Positions 1-4,858 of a stretch of DNA of 5,270 nucleotides are shown piece by piece (within the stretch, counting starts at the first letter, position 1; each line of letters opens with the position of its first letter). Origin of the DNA: Chromatiales bacterium (lineage in GTDB: Bacteria; Pseudomonadota; Gammaproteobacteria; Thiohalospirales; Thiohalospiraceae). The notes beneath the pieces were generated by a model. The model was not told the origin of the DNA. It did not search any database and saw nothing but the letters and a program-made list of their open reading frames with translations. The DNA lies in the NCBI GenBank assembly GCA_026984715.1, contig JALSRO010000041.1, positions 1-5,270 on the forward strand. Reading direction: 5' to 3'. The position numbers and the translations under genes were made by a program.

Positions 1-877
1 CGAGGATGCGGCTGTCGATGCTGAAACTGCGGTTGTCCCCCAGCACGAACACCATGCCATCCGGAACCGTCTCCGGACCAAAATGTGCACCAAAGGGATC
101 ATCGCCGTCACCGCCGCGCACCATGCCGGTCGGCGCGCCCCGATGGAGATACGGCTCGTCCAGCCTGTGGCCATTCACGAAAACACTCCCGTCGCGCAGC
201 TCCACCGTATCCCCCGGCAGCGCCACGATGCGCCTCACCAGCTGACCATCCTTGTACGAGATCTCATCCTTGCCGAAAAGGGAGTGGACTATCCGCTTGA
301 ACAGCTCGATATCGATCACATCTGACAGACGTGAACTCGCCTTTTCGCCGCGATAGTCGAGCAGCACCACATCCCCCCGACCGGGTACGGCCATCTTGTT
401 GATCACCAGCAGATCGTTTTTGAGTACGGTCGGCGCCATGCTGGATGAAGTGACCGGAAACGCTCGAACCACATTCCGGCCAATCAGCATGTCCATCAAA
501 GGGTTTACCGTAACCAGCAGAAACAGAAACACTCCGATGTAGATAATCGGCCGGTTGAACCACCGCAACCGGTAATCCGGCGGCTGACGACGGGCGCACA
601 TCCAGGCATCCAGCGCAATGGCGGCCACACCCACGAAGGGTACCGCCAGGAAGACGATGCTGATACGGCTCTCCACATACATAAAGGCGATGGCTGCCAG
701 CCAGGACACCACAATCAACGCTATGTAGAGCAGGATCCCTCTTGCCAGATACCCGGCGTACTGCTGTCCGAGACCGGGACAGAGAGAGAGCAACAGGGCG
801 ATCAGAGGACGGCGCGGACTGATGGCTCCGGGGCGCTCAGAATCTTCCCGGGAAGGTGTGGCGACATCGACAGACAC
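1..877 (-). CDS. lepB: Signal peptidase I family (S26) protein, C-terminus cut by window edge
   Basis: Likely membrane-bound leader peptidase that removes signal peptides from exported proteins on the outer face of the inner membrane. I read 292 codons from a GTG at 877 with no stop before the left edge. Residues 24-36 are a short hydrophobic stretch with a PGLGQQYAG motif. Clear membrane segments follow at about 46-66, 72-93 and 110-131. The catalytic-serine box is TSSSMAPT with Ser146 directly before Met147, as in LepB SGSM. Box C is RGDVV (167-171), box D is RRIVALPGD (215-223) and box E is GDNRSFSIDSR (280-290). Between boxes C and D about 45 residues are present, longer than in minimal family members. 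The odd point is box D: the usual general-base Lys of KRxxGLPGD is Arg215 (codon AGG at 235-233). Either this is a paralogue with altered or lost activity, or there is a base error. Family assignment is firm; activity is uncertain. It is divergent from the exported-protein cluster to its right. Confidence 0.92.
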   Translation of the reverse strand, partial: MSVDVATPSREDSERPGAISPRRPLIALLLSLCPGLGQQYAGYLARGILLYIALIVVSWLAAIAFMYVESRISIVFLAVPFVGVAAIALDAWMCARRQPPDYRLRWFNRPIIYIGVFLFLLVTVNPLMDMLIGRNVVRAFPVTSSSMAPTVLKNDLLVINKMAVPGRGDVVLLDYRGEKASSRLSDVIDIELFKRIVHSLFGKDEISYKDGQLVRRIVALPGDTVELRDGSVFVNGHRLDEPYLHRGAPTGMVRGGDGDDPFGAHFGPETVPDGMVFVLGDNRSFSIDSRIL

Positions 878-885
878 GGAAGGTT

Positions 886-891
886 CTCCTT
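886..891 (-). promoter_or_regulatory. Ribosome binding site for the signal peptidase gene
   Basis: Read on the minus strand this is AAGGAG, a near-perfect Shine-Dalgarno sequence, with 8 bases between it and the GTG at 877-875. It decides the GTG start: no other start codon at a suitable distance lies in this frame. Confidence 0.85.
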
Positions 892-906
892 GCTTTCGGT
901 GGGGAT

Positions 907-935
907 ATTTTAACCAAGCTGCCGGGATACGACAA
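907..935 (-). promoter_or_regulatory. Sigma70-like promoter for the signal peptidase gene
   Basis: On the minus strand TTGTCG (935-930, 4 of 6 to TTGACA) is followed after exactly 17 bases by TAAAAT (912-907, 5 of 6 to TATAAT). Transcription would begin near 900, giving a leader of about 22 bases that contains the AAGGAG ribosome site. Spacing and position fit well. It is predicted by eye only. Confidence 0.6.
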
Positions 936-1018
936 ATGGACCACAACCCACCGCTAGAACCGCCGGCGGAAGAACCATTCCCCATGCGGCGGCCTGCCCT
1001 CCCCTGCAGATTCGGCCT

Positions 1019-1034
1019 GATTGTCGGGACAATC
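1019..1034. promoter_or_regulatory. Perfect 7-bp-arm palindrome, operator candidate
   Basis: GATTGTC, then GG, then GACAATC: two perfect inverted 7-base arms. It lies between the divergent promoters, just upstream of the -35 region proposed for propeller A and about 120 bases upstream of the signal peptidase start site. A second inverted repeat overlaps it: GTCGGG (1023-1028) with CCCGAC (1035-1040) around a 6-base loop, so the two pairings exclude each other. No T-run follows, so neither looks like a terminator. A dimeric regulator binding here is an inference. I do not recognise the motif as a known consensus. Confidence 0.4.
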
Positions 1035-1049
1035 CCCGACGAATGAGCC

Positions 1050-1078
1050 TGTTCAACCGCAGCTCCCACGATTATAAT
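1050..1078 (+). promoter_or_regulatory. Possible promoter for propeller A
   Basis: A perfect TATAAT stands at 1073-1078. The best -35 at 17 bases is TGTTCA (1050-1055), matching only 3 of 6 positions, so the promoter may need an activator. The palindrome at 1019-1034 is well placed for one. Transcription would start near 1085, leaving a very short leader with the AGGAAG ribosome site. Confidence 0.45.
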
Positions 1079-1087
1079 CATCCGACC

Positions 1088-1093
1088 AGGAAG
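1088..1093 (+). promoter_or_regulatory. Ribosome binding site for propeller A
   Basis: AGGAAG with 6 bases to the GTG at 1100. A TGA in the same frame at 1097-1099 rules out any earlier start. The spacing favours GTG 1100 or GTG 1103 over ATG 1109 or ATG 1142. Confidence 0.6.
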
Positions 1094-1099
1094 ATTTGA

Positions 1100-2248
1100 G
1101 TGGTGGCAATGGCTTATCGAAACCGCAGGAACAGATTCCAGATGCAGCTCCATACCCGCTTGTTACTACTCCTGCTGGGGGCTGCGTTCTCCGGCGCGCT
1201 CCACGCCGCGGACTGGCCCATGAGCGGCGGAGGTCCGCACCACACCATGCACAGCGCGGTGGCCGTTCCGCTCCACCCCCGAACGGTCTGGCAGACCCAG
1301 ATCGAGGGGGCCGTCTATGCAGGCCCGGTAGTAGTCGATCACGAGATCTATGTGGCAGGACACGACAAACAGCTGTGGGCGCTGAATGCGGCGACCGGCG
1401 CAGTACGCTGGAAACGGAAACTGGGAGAGGTCATCTCCGCCACACCTGCCGTTGCAGGAGATACCATAGTAGTGGGAGCGAAGGATGGCATTCTGACCGC
1501 CCTGGACAGACACACGGGAAAGATCCTCTGGCAGACGGAAACCAAGAAGCGGATCATCTCATCCCCTATCATCGATGGTGACACACTCTACGTCGGCTCG
1601 AACGATCTGCACCTCTATGCAGTGGATCTGAACACCGGCGCGGTGAAATGGCGATACCTCACCTCCGGATACAAATACAGCGGCATATTCTGCGCCCCCA
1701 CAGTTGACAACGAAAAGGTCTACGTTGGCACCAAGGACGGTATCTTCTACGCTCTCTACCGGGATAGCGGCAAACTGGTCTGGAAACGGGATGTCGGTTC
1801 ATCGGTATACCGGGCGGCCCTTCTCAATGGCGATCATCTCTATGTAAGCAGTTATGATCGCCATCTCTACGCACTGGATCGCAGCAGCGGAGGGATCCTG
1901 TGGCGCACCGAGCTGCTGGACGACTGGCCGATGGGAACCCCCGTACTGGTAAATGGCACGCTGTACGTACCCAGCCGTAGCGGAAAACTCTACGGAATCA
2001 ACGCCGGCAACGGCAAGATAGAGTGGCGGGACGATCTGGGCGTAACCGTGCAGCAGGGTTTCGTGGTGGGTTCGAACCATACAGGGGTGGTTGCTGGAGT
2101 GGATGGAGAGCTGTTTGCATTCGACCTGGGAAATCGGCGCCGGGTGTGGGAAAAGACTCTGAACGGCGCTATCAAGGCACCGCTGGCGCTCTCCGGCATC
2201 GGCCTGGTGGCAGCGACCGAAGACGGAGTGGTCACACTGCTGCGTTAG
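1100..2248 (+). CDS. Exported eight-bladed PQQ-repeat-type beta-propeller (propeller A)
   Basis: Predicted periplasmic beta-propeller of 382 residues. A signal peptide is clear: an Arg-rich start (7-12, Arg20), a leucine core (21-26), and a likely cleavage after Ala36 in LHA-ADW. The mature protein opens with DWPM and carries repeats of the type YVGxxDGxLYALDxxTGKxxW. The repeat tryptophans fall at 64, 104, 144, 184, 228, 268, 309 and 350, a period of 40-41 with one long blade (44). The last repeat lacks its Trp strand, so the N-terminal strand around Trp64 should close the ring, giving eight blades as in BamB. It has no lipobox Cys, unlike BamB, and is far shorter than quinoprotein alcohol dehydrogenases (about 570 residues), so PQQ binding is doubtful. 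It has no CXXCH. Start could be GTG 1100 or ATG 1142; both leave the signal peptide intact. The cytochrome A gene follows after 145 bases, and a homologue (propeller B) lies downstream. A partner or scaffold role for the cytochrome is inferred. Confidence 0.93.
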   Translation: MVAMAYRNRRNRFQMQLHTRLLLLLLGAAFSGALHAADWPMSGGGPHHTMHSAVAVPLHPRTVWQTQIEGAVYAGPVVVDHEIYVAGHDKQLWALNAATGAVRWKRKLGEVISATPAVAGDTIVVGAKDGILTALDRHTGKILWQTETKKRIISSPIIDGDTLYVGSNDLHLYAVDLNTGAVKWRYLTSGYKYSGIFCAPTVDNEKVYVGTKDGIFYALYRDSGKLVWKRDVGSSVYRAALLNGDHLYVSSYDRHLYALDRSSGGILWRTELLDDWPMGTPVLVNGTLYVPSRSGKLYGINAGNGKIEWRDDLGVTVQQGFVVGSNHTGVVAGVDGELFAFDLGNRRRVWEKTLNGAIKAPLALSGIGLVAATEDGVVTLLR

Positions 2249-2254
2249 GAGGAA

Positions 2255-2272
2255 TCTGCCGGATTGGGCAGA
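2255..2272 (+). other. Stem-loop just after propeller A
   Basis: TCTGCC pairs perfectly with GGCAGA around a 6-base loop, starting 7 bases after the propeller A stop. The bases that follow (CAACGACTG) contain no T-run, so it is not a standard intrinsic terminator. It could protect the 3' end of the propeller message or mark a processing point before the cytochrome gene. Confidence 0.4.
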
Positions 2273-2291
2273 CAACGACTGCCGATTCCGA

Positions 2292-2318
2292 CTGCGAAAG
2301 AGGTCTTCCGATTCGCAG
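2292..2318 (+). other. Stem-loop in the propeller A to cytochrome A spacer
   Basis: CTGCGAA (2292-2298) pairs with TTCGCAG (2312-2318), a 7-bp perfect stem around a 13-base loop. No T-run follows. With the stem at 2255-2272 it makes the 145-base spacer rich in structure. I see no convincing reading frame in the spacer. A 7-base direct repeat, CGACTGC, sits at 2276 and 2289. Confidence 0.35.
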
Positions 2319-2383
2319 GCACCCCCTCCCGGGCCACCAACGACCGCCACCTGAAACGGCGTGAGGAAACGAGCACAATAGAG

Positions 2384-2389
2384 AGAGGA
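2384..2389 (+). promoter_or_regulatory. Ribosome binding site for cytochrome A
   Basis: AGAGGA with 4 bases to the GTG at 2394. An in-frame TAG at 2379-2381 closes the frame just upstream. The next Met codon is residue 133, after the first two heme motifs, so GTG 2394 is effectively forced. Confidence 0.7.
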
Positions 2390-2393
2390 TATC

Positions 2394-3461
2394 GTGACAG
2401 CATACCTGCAACTGATCGTTCTTGCCCTGGCGTTGATCTCCTGCTCCTCCGCACCACGCCCCGCTTCCCCTGCAGTGAGTGGCGCAAAACAGGAGTCCGG
2501 GAACACGCCAGAACAGGCAAGAGAGAGCAGAATCAGGAACAATCTTCCACTCACCCCAAAGCAGCTGAAACTGCTGCAACATCCAGAGCAGATCGTCGGT
2601 CTGCTCGACGATGGTGCCATCACCGAGGAGGAGATTCCCAATCCCCACTGGAAGAAAAACGGCTGTATCGGCTGCCACACCACGGCAAAGGTGACGAAAC
2701 CGATAAAGCTGCGCGAGAAGAATCCCACCCGCCTCTGCACCAACTGCCATGAACAGGAGCTGGTTGAGGCCTTCATCCATCCCGTCGGCATGCTCCCCCC
2801 GGATGACTTCCTGGAGCGCATGCCCGACAAATTCAAAAACAACCTCTACAAAGGCGAAGTGAGCTGCGTTACCTGTCACGACCTCCCTATCCAGTGTGAT
2901 ATGAAACGCTTCCCGGAGAGGAAAATCAACCCTATGTTTTTCCGTGGCGGGCCCTATCTGACCCGCACCAAGTTGTGCTACAACTGCCACGATCCCAAGA
3001 TGTACGAGCGTTACAATCCGCACGATCAGATCACCGACGAAGGGGAGCTGCGAACCAAACAGTGCTTCTACTGCCACAACACCTATCCAGACCGGCGCAA
3101 GGTTCGCAGCATCAACGACGTCAGTTTCAATCTGGCGGAGGATCTCAAAAAACTGTGTACCGGCTGCCACCCCTGGCGCCCCCACCCGGGCGGAATCTGG
3201 GCCGGCACCAAACTCGGGGAGGGCCCGGACCATCTGGTGATCCCGCCAAAGAAGATCAAACAGAGGATGGAACGCGTCGCACGCCAGCAGGGGATTATCC
3301 TGCCCCTGGAGCCAAAGACCGGCAAGATCTTCTGCGCCACCTGCCACAACCCGCATGAGCGCGGCGTTCAGTACCGTCCCGAAGCGGACAAAGGCGCGGA
3401 CGGCTACAAGCGCTTGCGGCGCGGTGCTATCGAGATCTGCAGAAACTGTCACAACATGTGA
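2394..3461 (+). CDS. Octaheme c-type cytochrome lipoprotein, paired-CXXCH type (cytochrome A)
   Basis: Predicted envelope electron carrier of 355 residues with eight covalent c-hemes. CXXCH motifs start at residues 91, 115, 158, 195, 224, 255, 314 and 349. They fall into four pairs, each ending in the LCxNCH-like second motif typical of doubled-CXXCH cytochromes. Residues 1-17 are a hydrophobic signal with a lipobox LISC, so Cys17 should be lipidated. Ser at +2 rather than Asp argues for outer-membrane sorting by the E. coli rule. Residues 18-50 are a Ser/Pro/Gln-rich tether. The signal has no Lys or Arg before its core, which is unusual, yet the start is forced. Other marks are NPHW (83-86), IHPVGMLPP (128-136), an extra Cys168 six residues after the third heme His, and NPMFFRGG (179-186); all recur in cytochrome B. 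It sits between two propeller genes on the same strand. The electron partner and substrate are unknown. The multiheme call is certain; the outer-membrane location is inferred. Confidence 0.95.
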   Translation: MTAYLQLIVLALALISCSSAPRPASPAVSGAKQESGNTPEQARESRIRNNLPLTPKQLKLLQHPEQIVGLLDDGAITEEEIPNPHWKKNGCIGCHTTAKVTKPIKLREKNPTRLCTNCHEQELVEAFIHPVGMLPPDDFLERMPDKFKNNLYKGEVSCVTCHDLPIQCDMKRFPERKINPMFFRGGPYLTRTKLCYNCHDPKMYERYNPHDQITDEGELRTKQCFYCHNTYPDRRKVRSINDVSFNLAEDLKKLCTGCHPWRPHPGGIWAGTKLGEGPDHLVIPPKKIKQRMERVARQQGIILPLEPKTGKIFCATCHNPHERGVQYRPEADKGADGYKRLRRGAIEICRNCHNM

Positions 3462-3464
3462 CAG
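3446..3464 (+). other. Strong stem-loop across the cytochrome A stop codon
   Basis: CTGTCACA and TGTGACAG form a perfect 8-bp stem around the 3-base loop ACA. The stem includes the last codons and the TGA stop (3459-3461) of cytochrome A. No T-run follows, so it is not a standard intrinsic terminator. A role in mRNA 3'-end stability or in separating the two modules is inference. The half-sites (TCACA then TGTGA) are in the opposite order to a CRP site. Confidence 0.5.
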
Positions 3465-3548
3465 AACGCCATCTCCCACGCCATCCCCGCGGCCCCACCA
3501 ATAGAACCACTCAGCGAAATTCACTGATAAAAAATGTGGTTTTTTCAA

Positions 3549-3577
3549 TTGTAACAATATGTTCCTGCCGTGATCAT
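3549..3577 (+). promoter_or_regulatory. Weak candidate promoter for propeller B
   Basis: TTGTAA (3549-3554, 4 of 6) and GATCAT (3572-3577, 4 of 6) are separated by 17 bases. The dyad at 3567-3592 covers the -10 and predicted start, which would suit a repressor. An alternative -10 is TAATAT at 3617-3622 with a poor -35. The long AT-rich gap suggests that module B may have its own start of transcription, but the boxes alone do not prove it. Confidence 0.25.
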
Positions 3578-3592
3578 GGTCATGAAAACGGC
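3567..3592. promoter_or_regulatory. 26-bp interrupted dyad, operator candidate
   Basis: Outer arms GCCGT (3567-3571) and ACGGC (3588-3592) and inner arms TCATG (3574-3578) and CATGA (3581-3585) are perfectly complementary around a shared centre, with only the GA/AA spacer and central GT unpaired. Ten of 13 positions match. No T-run follows, so an operator is likelier than a terminator. A further short dyad, ACTCG-TGAT-CGAGT, lies at 3630-3643. Confidence 0.35.
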
Positions 3593-3712
3593 CTGTAAAT
3601 CCACAACGATTGCGGGTAATATTTAGAAAACTCGTGATCGAGTGCGCCTTTCACCGCCCTCTGGCGATACTCCTTCATCGAGACACCAAAGCAGATTTGC
3701 CAAAAGAAGCGG

Positions 3713-4858
3713 ATGGATACGGACGTGACAAGCAAAATATACCTGCGAACGTTACAGCTCCTCATATTCCTGGCGGTCGGCACCGCAACAGCGAGCGAGA
3801 GCGGTTCCTGGCCCATGTTCCTGGGCAACCCCTCCCACAATGCCGCCGCCCCGTCAAGGCTCACCCCTCCCCTGAAACAGTTGTGGAGCTTCGATACGGA
3901 GGGCGAGATCTACTCATCCGCTGCCGTTGCCGACGGGCAGGTCTACTTCGCCACACTGCCGGGTCTGGTGTACGCCCTCGACACCACCAGCGGTCAGCCT
4001 CAATGGACATTCGAGGCCGACACCGAGATCGATGCATCCCCGGCGGTGAGCAAGGGAAGAGTCTACATCGGCACAAAAGGGGGCAAACTCCACTGCCTGG
4101 ACAGCCGCAACGGCGAGGCGATCTGGACCATCGAAACGAAGGGGAAAATCACCGCATCGGCCACTGTCGATCGGGGAATCATCTACTTCGCATCCCATGA
4201 CATGAACCTCTATGCCGCCCGCACCAAGGATGGGACGGTGATCTGGAAAACAGCGCTTCCCTCCGAGGCAACATCGAGCGGCATCTACTCCACTCCGGCG
4301 CTCGCCGATGACATCCTCTACGTTGCCGAAAAGGCACACACTCTGTATGCCATTGACGCAACCGATGGCCGGGTTTTGTGGCGATATGCCACCGGCTCCG
4401 CCGTCTACTCATCCCCGGTAGTGGCAAACGGTACCGTATATATCGGAGGTTATGACCGCCAGATCCACGCGCTCGACGCCAACAGCGGCAAGCTGCGCTG
4501 GAAAGCGCCGCTCGATGAGTGGATCTACGCCTCCCCCGTCATCTACGGAAATAGAGTCTACGTGGGCAGCAAGGATGGCCTGCTGACCGCATTCGACAGC
4601 AAGGACGGAAAACAGCTCTGGTCGCTGGACCTGCACGGTGCCATCAGCTCCACCATGACCGTCACCCGCCAGGGGCTGGGCTACATTACCAATGAAGACG
4701 GCGAAATATTTGCGCTGGATCTCTCCGCCGGAAAGATCATCTGGAAAGATATCGTGGAGGAGGACGGGTTCCACGCCTCGCCAGTCATCGCCGGAGAACG
4801 GCTCTATATCGGTTCCATGAACGGTTATTTCACTGCTTGGGGGAAAGGGCATGAATAG
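3713..4858 (+). CDS. Exported eight-bladed PQQ-repeat-type beta-propeller (propeller B)
   Basis: Predicted periplasmic propeller of 381 residues and the homologue of propeller A. Signal peptide: Lys8 and Arg12, hydrophobic core 14-25, likely cleavage after Ala27 (ATA-SES). The mature start SWPMFLGNPSHN matches the DWPM start of propeller A. Repeat tryptophans are at 58, 98, 138, 178, 223, 263, 303 and 344. Spacing is 40, 40, 40, 45, 40, 40, 41, almost the same as propeller A and with the same long fourth blade. Blade 6 opens with DEW where propeller A has DDW. The eighth blade ends at Trp376 and would be closed by the strand around Trp58. There is no lipobox and no CXXCH, and it is too short for a typical quinoprotein dehydrogenase. 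ATG 3713 has a weak AAGAAG only 3 bases away. GTG 3725 would drop the acidic MDTD start and is a fair alternative. The cytochrome B gene overlaps its last codons, so the two are probably made together. Confidence 0.93.
   Translation: MDTDVTSKIYLRTLQLLIFLAVGTATASESGSWPMFLGNPSHNAAAPSRLTPPLKQLWSFDTEGEIYSSAAVADGQVYFATLPGLVYALDTTSGQPQWTFEADTEIDASPAVSKGRVYIGTKGGKLHCLDSRNGEAIWTIETKGKITASATVDRGIIYFASHDMNLYAARTKDGTVIWKTALPSEATSSGIYSTPALADDILYVAEKAHTLYAIDATDGRVLWRYATGSAVYSSPVVANGTVYIGGYDRQIHALDANSGKLRWKAPLDEWIYASPVIYGNRVYVGSKDGLLTAFDSKDGKQLWSLDLHGAISSTMTVTRQGLGYITNEDGEIFALDLSAGKIIWKDIVEEDGFHASPVIAGERLYIGSMNGYFTAWGKGHE
4839..4844 (+). promoter_or_regulatory. Ribosome binding site for cytochrome B inside propeller B
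   Basis: A purine tract GGGGGA followed by AAGGG precedes ATG 4851 at a usable distance, inside the last codons of propeller B. The ATGAATAG overlap suggests translational coupling. Confidence 0.5.

Noticed and set aside
822..1046. Small plus-strand gene in the divergent control region
   Set aside because: It overlaps the signal peptidase start, its ribosome site and its promoter on the other strand, and has no ribosome site or recognisable product.
1100..2248. Propeller A (and B) as PQQ-dependent dehydrogenase
   Set aside because: The W-ending repeats resemble quinoproteins, but about 380 residues is too short. I see no adjacent-Cys disulfide and no catalytic Asp/Ca site, so catalysis is not supported.
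1100..2248. Propeller A as BamB, the outer-membrane assembly lipoprotein
   Set aside because: Blade number and length are similar, but there is no lipobox Cys and the neighbours are multiheme cytochromes rather than der or the usual bamB context.
1799..2842. Minus-strand reading frame of 347 codons spanning propeller A and cytochrome A
   Set aside because: It runs antisense across two well-supported genes and their spacer, with no recognisable domain. It is a shadow of codon bias.
3525..3547. A-run and T-run hairpin (AAAAAA-TGTGG-TTTTTT) as intrinsic terminator after cytochrome A
   Set aside because: The stem is almost all A-T and uses the T-run as its own arm, leaving no strong GC stem before a free T-run. 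It is too weak to call.
2232..3557. Long minus-strand reading frame of 441 codons opposite cytochrome A
   Set aside because: It lies fully antisense to a gene with eight CXXCH motifs, a ribosome site and a lipobox. Its sequence shows no family features, and long antisense frames are common in GC-rich genes.
3549..3557. TTGTAACAA as an FNR or CRP site
   Set aside because: The arms are only 4 bases with a single-base centre and do not fit TTGAT-N4-ATCAA or TGTGA-N6-TCACA.
3661..3712. Sigma54 promoter before propeller B
   Set aside because: A TTGC occurs near 3697, but the required GG element is missing 11-12 bases upstream.
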